Assembly (NCBI GenBank): GCA_017547885.1
Contig: JAFYOP010000012.1
Location: 1-64,000 of the forward strand
Origin: Clostridia bacterium
GTDB taxonomy: Bacteria; Bacillota; Clostridia; Christensenellales; CAG-138
Reading direction: 5' to 3'
DNA length: 64,000 bases
In this document: positions 44,101-52,352 of the stretch, in pieces
How the letters are laid out: each line of letters starts with the position of its first letter
Numbering within the stretch: the first letter of the stretch is position 1
Translations under genes and position numbers: made by a program
The notes under the pieces: generated by a model
Seen by the model: only the letters and a program-made list of their open reading frames with translations
Database searches by the model: none
What the model was told of the DNA's origin: nothing

Positions 44101-44487
44101 CCTGAAGGCATCCCTTCTCAGGACGGCTCTCTTACAAACATGGATCTGTATGTAGGTCTTCGTAAAAACGCAGGCTGGTGTCAGGCCTTCGGCGAAAGAT
44201 ATGTATATGTTGCTCTTAACTACTTTAACCCCGAGCGTATTACAGGCATACTGGACGAAATGGTAAGCACAATGGAGCCGGAAATGGCCCGCCATATCAA
44301 GCGCTGGGGTACTCCATCCAGTATTTCTGAATGGAAAAGCAACGTAAAGGCTCTTCGTGACTGCCTTGAAAAACGTCAAGGCCACGCCCTGACATACCTG
44401 CAGCGTGAATTTGGCTTCAGCGATGCGCAGATGCAGGAATGGAAAACCAAGGCAACAGAAACTCCACTTCCCCAAACCGATCAATAA
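41140..44487 (+). CDS. CotH-like kinase lipoprotein with four lamin-tail domains
   Basis: A 1115-residue surface lipoprotein (signal with lipobox LTGC at about 24). Four lamin-tail domains follow in series, each marked by WIELHN/WAEIKN/WVELYN and a downstream WxFP motif (for instance HKWTFPEVSIPAGGY). Then comes a chitobiase-type beta domain (IYYTTDGSKPTTESSLYSG) and the CotH domain (CGLRVNGASTLTMRQKSLSIF, INGQYWGLYDFNENQNEDYL, YYDLDLALG). CotH of Bacillus is a spore-coat protein kinase; the conserved Asp-containing motif suggests that activity here. The start is taken at ATG 41140 because upstream in-frame codons precede the promoter and give no signal peptide. Confidence 0.88.
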   Translation: MTYAFIKKSIAVMACLLLIAALTGCDSIAASGSASNVYISEVVSSNSFSLIDDVLGSPDWIELHNPSASAVDLEGYALTDNLKDPHKWTFPEVSIPAGGYITVYAAKYEGGEDLLCTGFGLSKSGELLYLVDPYYNVIQQLEVPELVSDVSYARTADGSYGYCSSPTPNSENSTDIFLSSGDSLSVMSSDDALVITEVMPKNLSTLQSADGSYYSWAEIKNVSSSSVMLSDYYLSDSIAEPSKWRLPSASIDPGQYAIVYLSGEDSTDSGEMHASFRIGSTDSALALSNGAGSVISMINWTNPVYPGISVVGPDTYTAFPTPAEDNSAAVFQSLSLSPMNESSPVRINELLKFNKYSIRDFYGDRSPWVELYNSSSSAVSLGNYCLSDDGENPFKWHFPETTIEPGEYRVVFLSGNETSDGELHTSFTLSRTENQLMLTDMSSMTYQLIELDPSIGENASYGAGSDGQYYFYASPTPGAANTTHAFSDVSDASVTKMASVYISEVSAVKAAKSDGTDWIELHNSSGDSINLEGWHITDDPNDMFKFTFPSFRISSGDYATLSASASSTSGVSAPFNISASGDTLILTDEDGNIKDIFETGALRYGITSGRIENQSDRVFFSSPTKGKENTSAAYSSFTSSPVFSDNTLYHSGSFQLSLSCLTPNARIYYTTDGSKPTTESSLYSGPLTISKNTPVKAIAVADGMLPSDTAAATYLFEEPHTLPVVCLSIDSTSFNEVYSVTDRWEKVEREGYCEYYEVDGLLGTQFPCGLRVNGASTLTMRQKSLSIFLRGGYGQSSTGYQFFPGNDVTEYTSLAIRNSGQDASKARLRDSFYSKCVAGLNLDYIQTRPVIVYINGQYWGLYDFNENQNEDYLATHFGVDPDTVNIIRRNETPLAGNRTDFYRVRKYGLEEDTSQDSKYQEFIQWVDVDYFMDYLIAQSYFANGDMFNQKYWRTEDYSIKWRPIYYDLDLALGASSPTRNILPNYFNPEGIPSQDGSLTNMDLYVGLRKNAGWCQAFGERYVYVALNYFNPERITGILDEMVSTMEPEMARHIKRWGTPSSISEWKSNVKALRDCLEKRQGHALTYLQREFGFSDAQMQEWKTKATETPLPQTDQ

Positions 44488-44501
44488 TCCGATAAAACAT
44501 A

Positions 44502-44531
44502 AATAGCGGACGGCTAAAGCCGTCCGCTATT
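44502..44531. terminator. Bidirectional terminator between the CotH-like and oadA genes
   Basis: AATAGCGGACGGCT and AGCCGTCCGCTATT form a near-perfect 14-bp stem with a minimal loop; A/T-rich sequence lies on both sides. The two genes converge here. Confidence 0.85.
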
Positions 44532-44550
44532 ATATTTAATATGCGTTAAG

Positions 44551-45987
44551 TTAGATGGTAACGTCCTCAACATACAGGTTGTAAACCTTGTTTGGATCTG
44601 CAGGTGCAGCCTCTGCTGCAGGAGCAGCAGAAGCTTCCTTGGCAGCCTTGCGGGCTTCAAAGAACTTCTGAGCTACCTGGGGGAACAGAGCGTAGCTGAG
44701 TACGTCCTCCTCCTGCTCATAGTAACCCATTTCCCTTACTTCCTGCTCATACTTTTCCAGCTCGGGAGTAAGCAGGTCTGCAGGGCGGCAGGTAATAGGC
44801 TGCTTGTCGCCGATAGCCATGCGGCGTACTTCTTCGTTTACCTCGCCGGGCAGTGCGCCGTATTCGCCTGCCAGAACCGCCTTGGATTCCTTGGTAAAGG
44901 TTTTATAGCGGCCCATCAGTACGTTAAATACGGCCTGAGTACCAACTATCTGGCTGGAAGGCGTTACAAGGGGAGGATAGCCGAAGTCCTTGCGGACAAC
45001 GGGAATCTCAGCAAGAACGTCATAGTACTTTTCTTCCTTGTTGGCCTGCTTCAGCTGGCTGATAAGGTTGGAAAGCATGCCGCCGGGAACCTGATAAATC
45101 AGGGTGTTGGTATCAACGTTAAGCACCTTGGGATCCAGGCTGCCCTGTTCCTTAAGCTTGTTGGCAACGCCGCGGAAGTGCTTTGCAGCCTGAGCCAGCT
45201 TTTCAAGGTCATATCCGGTATCATGCTCAGTACCCTTAAGGGTAGCAACCAGAGCCTCTGTGGCGGGCTGTGCGGTGCCGTTTGCCAGAGGAGACAGCGC
45301 GCAGTCAACGATGTCTACGCCTGCCTGCATGGCCATCAGGTAAGTCATATCGCCGGTGCCGGTGGTATTGTGGGTGTGCAGATGGATAGGTACATCTACT
45401 TCTTCCTTAAGACGCTTTACCAGAGAATATGCATCGTAAGGCAGCAGCAGGTTTGCCATGTCCTTTATGCAGATGTTGTCTGCGCCCATCTGAACAAGTT
45501 CCTTTGCCAGCTTTACGAAATAGTCCTCATTATGTACAGGGCTGATGGTATAGCTGATGGCAGGTTCGCAGATTCCGCCGTACTTCTTGGTGTACTTGAT
45601 GGCGGCTTCCAGGTTGCGCACGTCGTTAAGTGCGTCGAATATACGTACTACATCAATACCGTTTTCGATTGCCTTGCGGCAGAACTGCTCAACTACGTCA
45701 TCGGCATAGTGCTTGTAGCCCAGTATGTTCTGACCGCGGAAGAGCATCTGCAGCTTAGTATTGGGCAGAGCCTTCTTAAGCTTGCGAAGCCTATCCCAGG
45801 GATCCTCATTGAGGAAGCGGAGGCAGCTGTCAAAGGTTGCGCCGCCCCAGCACTCCAGGGAGTAGTAGCCGATGCTGTCCAGTATTTCACAGGCAGGAAG
45901 CATATCCTCCACCCTCATTCGGGTAGCAGCCTGAGACTGGTGAGCGTCGCGCAGTATAGTGTCGGTTATCATTAATTTCTTAGCCAT
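44551..45987 (-). CDS. oadA: Oxaloacetate decarboxylase alpha subunit (carboxyltransferase)
   Basis: A 478-residue carboxyltransferase that moves CO2 from oxaloacetate to biotin. It shows TDTILRDAHQSQAATRMR at the N-terminus (metal-binding Asp), ADNICIKDMANLL (Lys) and HLHTHNTTG (metal His). It lacks a biotinyl domain, as the carrier is a separate gene upstream. Acidic residues 450-478 form an Ala-rich tail. The decarboxylase complex couples the reaction to Na+ export via the beta subunit. It is the last gene of the operon, 11 nt after oadB. Confidence 0.93.
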   Translation of the reverse strand: MAKKLMITDTILRDAHQSQAATRMRVEDMLPACEILDSIGYYSLECWGGATFDSCLRFLNEDPWDRLRKLKKALPNTKLQMLFRGQNILGYKHYADDVVEQFCRKAIENGIDVVRIFDALNDVRNLEAAIKYTKKYGGICEPAISYTISPVHNEDYFVKLAKELVQMGADNICIKDMANLLLPYDAYSLVKRLKEEVDVPIHLHTHNTTGTGDMTYLMAMQAGVDIVDCALSPLANGTAQPATEALVATLKGTEHDTGYDLEKLAQAAKHFRGVANKLKEQGSLDPKVLNVDTNTLIYQVPGGMLSNLISQLKQANKEEKYYDVLAEIPVVRKDFGYPPLVTPSSQIVGTQAVFNVLMGRYKTFTKESKAVLAGEYGALPGEVNEEVRRMAIGDKQPITCRPADLLTPELEKYEQEVREMGYYEQEEDVLSYALFPQVAQKFFEARKAAKEASAAPAAEAAPADPNKVYNLYVEDVTI

Positions 45988-45998
45988 AGGTTAACCTC

Positions 45999-47195
45999 CT
46001 AGTGCTGGAACAGGGCAAGGAATACGCCGGCTGCGATTGCAGAGCCGATAACACCTGCCACATTGGGGCCCATAGCGTGCATGAGCAGGAAGTTCTTGGG
46101 ATTTTCCTTCTGACCAACCACCTGAGATACGCGGGCTGCCATGGGAACGGCAGAAACGCCTGCGGAACCGATGAGAGGATTGATCTTGCCGCCGGAAAGC
46201 ACATACATGAGCTTGCCAAGCAATACGCCGCCTGCGGTACCAAAGCCGAACGCGCAAACGCCCATTACAAGGATACCAAGGGTCTGGAAATCAAGGAATA
46301 CTTCTGCAGTGGCGGTAGCACCAACGGAAACGCCAAGGAATATGGTAACGATATTCATCAGCTCATTCTGGGCGGTCTTACAGAGACGATCGGTAACACC
46401 GCACTCCTTAAACAGGTTGCCCAGCATCAGCAGGCCGATAAGGGGCGCAGCGGAGGGCAGCAGCAGGGATACAAAGATGGTGCACATGATGGGGAAAATT
46501 ATCTTTTCCTTCTTGGATACAGGCCTGAGCTGTTCCATCACGACCATACGTTCTTTCTTGGTGGTAAGAGCCTTCATAATGGGAGGCTGGATAACAGGTA
46601 CCAACGCCATGTATGAATAGGCAGCTACCGCTATGGGGCCAAGCAGAGCAGGAGCCAGCTTGGAGGTTACGTAGATAGCGGTAGGACCGTCGGCACCGCC
46701 GATGATGCCGATAGAGGCAGCTTCGTTGTTGCCGAAGTTGATATTGGGGAATATGTCGCTAAGTGCCAATGCGCCAAAGAAGGCTATGAAAATTCCCAGC
46801 TGAGCAGCTGCGCCAAGCAGCAGGCTCTTGGGGTTGGCGATCATGGGACCAAAGTCCGTCATAGCACCTACACCCATAAATATAAGTGAAGGATAAATGC
46901 CCAGCTTTACGCCAAGATACAGATAGTCGATAAGACCGGCGCCTGCATTGAATGCCTGCCAATCAACATGGCCGCCTGCATAAAACTCACTGTGGAACAT
47001 TTCTGCGCCGGGCAGGTTGGTAAGCAGCATGCCGAATGCGATAGGCACAAGCAGCAGGGGTTCAAAGCCCTTTACTATAGCAAGATACAGCAGAACGCAG
47101 GAAATGACCAGCATGATGATATAGCCGGGATTCTGTACAAGCTGCTGAAATCCTGTGGTAGCAAGGAACTCCTTGATAGGTTCGATATAACTCAT
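45999..47195 (-). CDS. oadB: Na+-translocating decarboxylase beta subunit
   Basis: A 398-residue membrane protein of the OadB/GcdB/MmdB family, which decarboxylates carboxybiotin while exporting Na+. The conserved reentrant-loop motif [14 protein letters not shown] (key Asp) and [15 protein letters not shown] are present. It is likely the ion-pumping subunit for the adjacent oadA product and carrier. It lies between the biotin carrier and oadA. Confidence 0.94.
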   Translation of the reverse strand: MSYIEPIKEFLATTGFQQLVQNPGYIIMLVISCVLLYLAIVKGFEPLLLVPIAFGMLLTNLPGAEMFHSEFYAGGHVDWQAFNAGAGLIDYLYLGVKLGIYPSLIFMGVGAMTDFGPMIANPKSLLLGAAAQLGIFIAFFGALALSDIFPNINFGNNEAASIGIIGGADGPTAIYVTSKLAPALLGPIAVAAYSYMALVPVIQPPIMKALTTKKERMVVMEQLRPVSKKEKIIFPIMCTIFVSLLLPSAAPLIGLLMLGNLFKECGVTDRLCKTAQNELMNIVTIFLGVSVGATATAEVFLDFQTLGILVMGVCAFGFGTAGGVLLGKLMYVLSGGKINPLIGSAGVSAVPMAARVSQVVGQKENPKNFLLMHAMGPNVAGVIGSAIAAGVFLALFQH

Positions 47196-47240
47196 CTACT
47201 GTCTCCTTTCGTTTGATTTATTAATATCACACAAAGGAGA

Positions 47241-47618
47241 TTAGCCGATAACAACCAGAACATCGCCGGAGTTTACGGTTGCACCCTTAGCTACGTTAAC
47301 AGCGGTAACCTTGCCGTTTACACCTGCGAAGATCTCATTCTCCATCTTCATGGCCTCGAGAAGAACAACTACGGTATTCTCGTTTACAACATCACCAACC
47401 TTGACCTTAACGTCAAGAATATTGCCGGGCATGGGAGCGCTTACGCTGGTAGCGCCGGCAGGTGCTGCAACGGGAGCCGCTACAGGGGCGGGTGCAGGAG
47501 CTGCTGCGGGGGCTGCAGCAACAGGAGCAGGAGCGGCAGCGGGGGCTGCACCTGCTGCAATTTCTTCTACTTCAACTTCGTAGGAAGTACCGTTTACGTT
47601 TACCAGAAACTTACGCAT
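47241..47618 (-). CDS. Biotin carboxyl carrier subunit
   Basis: A 125-residue protein: a short N-terminal strand region, an Ala/Pro/Val-rich flexible linker (about 28-52) and a C-terminal biotinyl domain with EAMKMENEI, where the Lys is biotinylated. It shuttles CO2 between the carboxyltransferase and the beta subunit. ATG 47618 is preceded by GGAGGAAATTATA. The linker's repetitive GCA/GCC codons are a coding feature, not a separate repeat element. Confidence 0.92.
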   Translation of the reverse strand: MRKFLVNVNGTSYEVEVEEIAAGAAPAAAPAPVAAAPAAAPAPAPVAAPVAAPAGATSVSAPMPGNILDVKVKVGDVVNENTVVVLLEAMKMENEIFAGVNGKVTAVNVAKGATVNSGDVLVVIG

Positions 47619-47656
47619 TATAATTTCCTCCATCAATATTTCGATAATTGTGTTAA

Positions 47657-47941
47657 TTAGATTTTTTTAATGCTGCGGATCCTGAGTCCCTGAGGCTCGC
47701 CGCCCATGTAGGTAGCTATGGCAGCTGCGATGGCTGCATCAAATGCCTTGCGGTCTGCCACATCGGGGGTAGCTGCCTGTACAGGAGCAGCAACAGGTGC
47801 AGGAGCAGCTTTTGCTGCCGCATCTTTACCTTCGCCCAGGACTTTGCTCATCAGCTTTGTAAGCACAATAAGGCAGAGTAAGCCGAAAAACACAGTTCCC
47901 ATACCGAGCAGCAATACGAATACGGGGCTAACGTTTGTCAA
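47657..47941 (-). CDS. oadG: Oxaloacetate decarboxylase gamma subunit (OadG family)
   Basis: A 94-residue protein with one membrane helix (VFVLLLGMGTVFFGLLCLIVL) and an Ala/Pro-rich region, then a conserved C-terminal tail (AAIAAAIATYMGGEPQGLRIRSIKKI) shared with OadG/GcdC-type subunits. It assembles the decarboxylase complex. I choose TTG 47941 because GGGAGG lies upstream; an in-frame ATG 21 nt earlier overlaps the ribosome site, so the start is tentative. First gene of the operon. Confidence 0.8.
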   Translation of the reverse strand: MTNVSPVFVLLLGMGTVFFGLLCLIVLTKLMSKVLGEGKDAAAKAAPAPVAAPVQAATPDVADRKAFDAAIAAAIATYMGGEPQGLRIRSIKKI

Positions 47942-48063
47942 TTTGAATGTTCCTCCCTTCATGAATTATCAACAATGTAAGATGTGACCAATAAAAAGCT
48001 ATAATACAAGCTTATGCGGAAAAGAGGCTGATTTGGAGCATCAACTCTCCCCCATTTTGTATA

Positions 48064-48092
48064 ATTGTACATGAATATATTAAAGTTGGCAA
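48064..48092 (-). promoter_or_regulatory. Sigma-A promoter of the oad operon
   Basis: On the minus strand TTGCCA (48092-48087) and TACAAT (48069-48064) are 17 nt apart; transcription near 48057 gives a leader of about 115 nt in which I see no certain regulatory fold. Confidence 0.65.
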
Positions 48093-48157
48093 TATAAAAG
48101 CCCGTTAAATAACAATTGCCGTTAGTGATGTGATTATATATTATCCTTACTTATAAC

Positions 48158-48184
48158 AAAACCCCGGTCGGTCATTCTGCCGGG
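48158..48184 (-). terminator. Probable terminator overlapping the rluB stop
   Basis: CCCGG/CCGGG (48180-48184, 48163-48167) on the minus strand with a 12-nt loop, then GTTTTGTT. The stem overlaps the last codons of the gene and is short. Confidence 0.4.
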
Positions 48185-48879
48185 TCCAGGGCCTTGATTT
48201 CCTGCTCTGTAAGGAATCGCCATTGTCCGGTTTTCAGTTCCCCGAGTTTCAGCGATCCTTCTCTTATTCTGCGCAGCAGCAACGTATCCTTCCCTACTGC
48301 CGCGATCATTCGCCTTACCTGTCTGTTGCGTCCTTCATGTATTGTGATGTCCAGCTCGCTTTTGCCGTCTTTACGAATTATGACATTGTCCACCTTGGCC
48401 GGTGAAGTAACGCCATCATCCAAAGTTATTCCGCACTGCAGTCGGGATATATCCCGCCGGTCTATTATGCCGCTGCATACCACATGGTATGTTTTGTCCA
48501 TCTCAAATTTAGGATGGGTCATGCGGTATGCAAGGTCTCCGTCATTTGTCAGCAGTATAAGTCCCTCTGAATCATAATCCAGGCGACCAACATTATACAG
48601 TCTGTATGGAAGATCTTTTACATAGTCTATAACTGTTTTTCGCCCCTCGGGATCGCTGCAGGTGCATACTACTCCCTGAGGCTTGTTCAGCATTATGACC
48701 ACGCGCTCAACATCTGCCATAAGCGCCTTGCCGTCAAACTCAACAGTATCCCCGGGCTCTACAGTACACCCTATCACAGCCACAGCACCGTTAACTTTTA
48801 CTCTGCCTGCCGAAATGTACTCTTCGCACTTTCTGCGGGACGCAACACCTGCATCCGCCATGAATTTCTGCAACCGCAT
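48172..48879 (-). CDS. 16S/23S rRNA pseudouridine synthase, RluB/RsuA family
   Basis: A 235-residue enzyme: N-terminal S4 RNA-binding domain (MRLQKFMADAGVASRRKCEEYI) and the synthase domain with the catalytic Asp in NVGRLDYDSEGLILLTNDG. It isomerises a uridine in rRNA. Its position after dacF in the scpA-scpB-ytfJ-dacF block is the usual place for rluB in Clostridia. ATG 48879 is used as it gives the standard family start; an upstream in-frame codon overlaps dacF. Confidence 0.9.
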   Translation of the reverse strand: MRLQKFMADAGVASRRKCEEYISAGRVKVNGAVAVIGCTVEPGDTVEFDGKALMADVERVVIMLNKPQGVVCTCSDPEGRKTVIDYVKDLPYRLYNVGRLDYDSEGLILLTNDGDLAYRMTHPKFEMDKTYHVVCSGIIDRRDISRLQCGITLDDGVTSPAKVDNVIIRKDGKSELDITIHEGRNRQVRRMIAAVGKDTLLLRRIREGSLKLGELKTGQWRFLTEQEIKALDPAE

Positions 48880-48907
48880 GTTTTGTTTATACCCCCACTG
48901 CCGCCTG

Positions 48908-50020
48908 CTATGCGGCAAATCGCTTGATTATTCTATTGAAATAGTAATTTATGCCGGCATCCGGCACATCCTCCGCCGCCACCAGGTCCCGCCGCAGCAG
49001 CAAAGCATCCCCATCCAGCACCTCCACATAGCCCAGCACCTCTCCCTTATATACAGGGGCAGAAATGCCTTCATCCATGTATACGCGGGTTCTGAAACTT
49101 GGCGATGTTCCTTTTTCCACAGGTACTATTATATCCCGAGACGGAGTAAGTTCCAATAGGCTTTTTTCTCCCCCGCTCACCGCGGCCCTCGCCACTATTG
49201 TCCCTGTTTTTACCATTACATTTGTTTCATAGTTTTCAAAGCCGTGATCCAGCATTGCTTTGGCATCTTCAAACATATTCGGGCAATTCAGCACTGCCCC
49301 TATAAGTTCCATACCATCCTGTTCGGCAGAAAATACCAGACAGCGTCCCGCTGCTTTGGTATATCCTGTTTTTACTCCTGTGCCGCCTGCATATTCCCAT
49401 AGAATTCTGTTTTTATTTTTAAATGTACGGGCAATTTCTCCCGTCTCAGCCCTGTAATATTCTGTGGATACTATCTGCCTAAACTGCTCGTTCTCCATGG
49501 CTTTTGCAGCAATACGGGCAAGGTCATATGCTGTAGTATAATGAGCATCATCATGAAGGCCGTTTGGCGTAACAAAATTGGTATTGTATGCCCCCAGCTC
49601 AATTGCCTTCTTGTTCATTATATCCGCAAAGGCTTGGGTGCCCCCTCCAATGTGTACCGCGATTGCCACTGCCGCATCGTTGCCGGATGAAAGCATCAGC
49701 CCATACAGCAGGTCTTTAAGGGCAATTTCCTCCTCAAGGTGCAGATATATGCTGGAGCCCTCTGTTCCGTATGCGCTTGCGTCCACAGTTACGGTATCTT
49801 CCGCCTCTCCCTGTTCCAGAGCCACAAGTGCCGTCATTATCTTTGTTGTGCTTGCCATGGGAAGTTTTTCATGTGCATTTTCTGCGTACAGTATTTTCCC
49901 CGTCTCCGCCTCTATCAGTATTGCGCTGCGAGCGGACACATCAAGAGCAAACGTTTCCACGGGCCATGCCATTATCAGCAGCAGAACCACCCAAAGCAGC
50001 CACTTTAAGTGCCGTGTCAT
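48908..50020 (-). CDS. dacF: D-alanyl-D-alanine carboxypeptidase, DacF type (S11)
   Basis: A 370-residue secreted/anchored DD-carboxypeptidase. A signal peptide (about 5-25) precedes the catalytic domain with MASTTKIMTA (active Ser and Lys), SSGNDAAVAIA and GVKTGYTKAAG: all three motifs are intact. A C-terminal beta domain and amphipathic helix (FNRIIKRFA) anchor it to the membrane. It trims pentapeptides and may act in the forespore. The start overlaps the ytfJ stop by 4 nt. Confidence 0.93.
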   Translation of the reverse strand: MTRHLKWLLWVVLLLIMAWPVETFALDVSARSAILIEAETGKILYAENAHEKLPMASTTKIMTALVALEQGEAEDTVTVDASAYGTEGSSIYLHLEEEIALKDLLYGLMLSSGNDAAVAIAVHIGGGTQAFADIMNKKAIELGAYNTNFVTPNGLHDDAHYTTAYDLARIAAKAMENEQFRQIVSTEYYRAETGEIARTFKNKNRILWEYAGGTGVKTGYTKAAGRCLVFSAEQDGMELIGAVLNCPNMFEDAKAMLDHGFENYETNVMVKTGTIVARAAVSGGEKSLLELTPSRDIIVPVEKGTSPSFRTRVYMDEGISAPVYKGEVLGYVEVLDGDALLLRRDLVAAEDVPDAGINYYFNRIIKRFAA

Positions 50021-50472
50021 TGTGCATTCCCATTTTCCATTTGGTTATTTTTATCCTTTTTACAGCTTGCCATGCTGTTTTTTACCGCCTGCTCTACGGT
50101 TCCAATCAGCTCAGGCAGTATTTCCACAGCCCTGTCAAAGGTTGTATTATAATCTGCCGGCATGACCTTTACACAGCCATTGTTTACGGACAGAAATGCC
50201 AGCGGAGTAATGGTCATTCCCGCAACCGCAGCGCCTGCGAAGGGATAGCTGCTTGCCTCGTTCATTTCCTCTGCGCTTCGTTGTATAGGGGACTTTTTCT
50301 TTTCGGTACCGTATTCTCCTCCGCCAGATATAAATCCCATGGACAGCCTTGATACAGGCAGTATCATAGTCTCGCCCGCCGTAAGTATAGGATTACCTAC
50401 TATGGTGTTCACGTCCGCCATGGCTTTAAGCTGTTCCATCGTGGTCTTCATTATGTTTTCAACAGGATGCAT
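50017..50472 (-). CDS. ytfJ: GerW family sporulation protein YtfJ
   Basis: A 151-residue protein beginning HPVENIMKTTMEQLKAMADVNTIVGNPI, followed by VSRLSMGFISGGGEY, the typical GerW/YtfJ pattern. In Bacillus it is a forespore protein needed for germination in response to some nutrients. Its C-terminal ~40 residues are charged. It is flanked by DUF2953 and dacF on the same strand, the standard arrangement. Confidence 0.92.
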   Translation of the reverse strand: MHPVENIMKTTMEQLKAMADVNTIVGNPILTAGETMILPVSRLSMGFISGGGEYGTEKKKSPIQRSAEEMNEASSYPFAGAAVAGMTITPLAFLSVNNGCVKVMPADYNTTFDRAVEILPELIGTVEQAVKNSMASCKKDKNNQMENGNAQ

Positions 50473-50476
50473 TATA

Positions 50477-51001
50477 TTATTTTCCCTTCCGCATTTTGGA
50501 TATTTTCCGCCTTATGGCGGCACAAATAATCTGCACAGGATGCAGCCTTGCTATGCCTGCCAATTCAATCCAAAATGCATTATGGTCGAAAACAGGCTTT
50601 GCCGTTACCCTCAGCTTGTCAGGTTTTGCCAACAGCATCGCCGCCTGCAGAAGCTCGCGCAAAGTTCCGGATATTATCACACCTGATGCCCCGTCATTCT
50701 TGATCCCTGCGGATACACATATATCAATTTCCTTTATTTTTGTTCCGTTCCATATATACCTTGGCAATGAGGTTTTTTGTTTTCGCTTTGGCAGAGAATG
50801 GGGCTTTCCGTTTACGTACAGCGTAAACGGAAACCAACAGGCCACAGCCTCCCCTTTCACCTTTACCGCACCGAAAAGCAGCCCGGCTTCAACATTAAGC
50901 CGAGCCTGCTGCAGTTCAAGGAACAGGCTAAAGCGAATCCTGGCCCCCGTCAACAGCAGCAGTGCCGATGCGGATAAAATATAAAGAGCCATGCTTATCA
51001 T
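50477..51001 (-). CDS. DUF2953 family protein (YtfI-like)
   Basis: A 174-residue protein with an N-terminal membrane helix (about 4-20) and a strand-rich body (FSLFLELQQARLNVEAGLLFGAVKVKG) typical of DUF2953, which is linked to ytfJ in spore formers. Function is unknown. The C-terminus is very basic (AAIRRKISKMRKGK). It is 4 nt from ytfJ, so the two are coupled. Confidence 0.82.
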   Translation of the reverse strand: MISMALYILSASALLLLTGARIRFSLFLELQQARLNVEAGLLFGAVKVKGEAVACWFPFTLYVNGKPHSLPKRKQKTSLPRYIWNGTKIKEIDICVSAGIKNDGASGVIISGTLRELLQAAMLLAKPDKLRVTAKPVFDHNAFWIELAGIARLHPVQIICAAIRRKISKMRKGK

Positions 51002-51031
51002 GGCTCTTAGTATTTGACAGATATGGTATTT

Positions 51032-51577
51032 TTATGATTCGCTCTGCTGTTCCTCAGCGTCTTCCTCAGCAAACACGCCGTATTCGGGAAGTTCCTCGAT
51101 AGAATGTATGCCAAATTGACGAAGAAAAGCATCCGTTGTGCCAAAGGTCATAGGCCTTCCTACGGAATCCTTTCGGCCCATTTCCTGAATAAGGCCCAGC
51201 TTCAGAAGCTGGCTTACTGAATAGTCGCACCTTACTCCACGCACAGCCTCAATATCGGAACGGGTCACAGGCTGACGATAGGCTATTATGGATAGGGTCT
51301 CCAGCATGGCCTGAGAAAAGCTTTTTGTCTGAGCGGGCTGAAGAAGCTCTTCAACATATCCTGCATATTTGCGATTGGATACCAGCTGAACAGTATCGTC
51401 TGTAATATACAGCTGTACCCCTCTTTCTTCCTGACGATAAAGCTCCTCCATCTGATGGATAACGGCATTCATCTCTATGCCTGTCATATCCAGCGCACGC
51501 TGAAGCTGAACCAGAGAAACCGGTTCACCCGAAACAAACAATATGCACTCTATTGCGGAAAATCGTTGATCCTGCAT
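51032..51577 (-). CDS. scpB: Segregation and condensation protein B
   Basis: A 181-residue winged-helix protein that binds ScpA and the SMC heads. FSAIECILFVSGEPVSLVQLQRAL at the N-terminus and AMLETLSIIAYRQPVTRSDIEAVRGV in the middle are the ScpB signatures, followed by GRKDSVGRPMTFGTTDAFL. ATG 51577 follows AAGGAAGATAAC; starting there leaves 10 nt after scpA. Confidence 0.95.
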   Translation of the reverse strand: MQDQRFSAIECILFVSGEPVSLVQLQRALDMTGIEMNAVIHQMEELYRQEERGVQLYITDDTVQLVSNRKYAGYVEELLQPAQTKSFSQAMLETLSIIAYRQPVTRSDIEAVRGVRCDYSVSQLLKLGLIQEMGRKDSVGRPMTFGTTDAFLRQFGIHSIEELPEYGVFAEEDAEEQQSES

Positions 51578-51587
51578 GTTATCTTCC

Positions 51588-52352
51588 TTACTGCTCGTCC
51601 ATATATTCGGCATCCTCATCGTCTTCCCGAATATTAAGGGCGGTAATATTGATAGGCTCGTATGGGGCGGACTGCTTGATGGTTATCTCTCCCCGCATCA
51701 GCATATCCAGCAGAGACATAAAGGTTACTATCATCTCTATCTTGGAAGCATCCTCATCAAAAAGCGCCTCAAACCTAAGGGTCTTTTTCTCTTTGAGCCT
51801 GTCTCTTATTTTTACAAGCTGGCGGCGAATGGTGAATTGATCGTTCACTACCTCCTGCTTGTCTATAGCGTTGGCACGCTCCATACGGCGCCTGTCCATA
51901 AGCTCAGCAAAAGCGCGAAGCAGGCTCTGTGTGGAGGATTCTTCCCAATTTATCTCCTGTGGCGGCAGGGCGAATTCCTCAGGCAGCTTGGTGTATACGC
52001 CGCTTGCGTCCTTTAATAATTCCGCAAGCTTTTCTCCGGCCTCTTTGGCTGCCCTGTATTCCCTCAGCTGACGGATAAGGGCTTCTGCCGGATCTTCCTC
52101 TTCCTCAGTATTTTCCTTGGGCGGACGAGGCAGCAGCGAGCGGGATTTAATGTATACCAGCGTTGCCGCCATAGTCAAAAACTCACTGGCGGTATCCATA
52201 TCCAGCTCCTCTATCTGGTTCATATACTCCAGATATTGGGCGGTTATTTCGGATATAAATATGTCCTTTATGTCCACCTCTGCCTGCTCGATAAGGTGTA
52301 GCAGCAGATCAAGCGGCCCCTCAAAACGGGAAAGTTTAACTTCGTAGCTCAT
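51588..52352 (-). CDS. scpA: Segregation and condensation protein A
   Basis: A 254-residue kleisin. The N-terminus KLSRFEGPLDLLLHLIEQAEVDIKDIFISEI is diagnostic; a Glu-rich loop near 115 and a C-terminal winged helix (RFEALFDEDASKIEMIVTFMSLLDMLM) contact ScpB and SMC. It begins immediately after the M50 protease gene. Confidence 0.95.
   Translation of the reverse strand: MSYEVKLSRFEGPLDLLLHLIEQAEVDIKDIFISEITAQYLEYMNQIEELDMDTASEFLTMAATLVYIKSRSLLPRPPKENTEEEEDPAEALIRQLREYRAAKEAGEKLAELLKDASGVYTKLPEEFALPPQEINWEESSTQSLLRAFAELMDRRRMERANAIDKQEVVNDQFTIRRQLVKIRDRLKEKKTLRFEALFDEDASKIEMIVTFMSLLDMLMRGEITIKQSAPYEPINITALNIREDDEDAEYMDEQ

Noticed and set aside
47430..47560. Repetitive GCA/GGA-rich tract as a possible repeat array
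   Set aside because: It is the Ala/Pro linker of the biotin carrier protein; the repeats follow codons and have no spacers.
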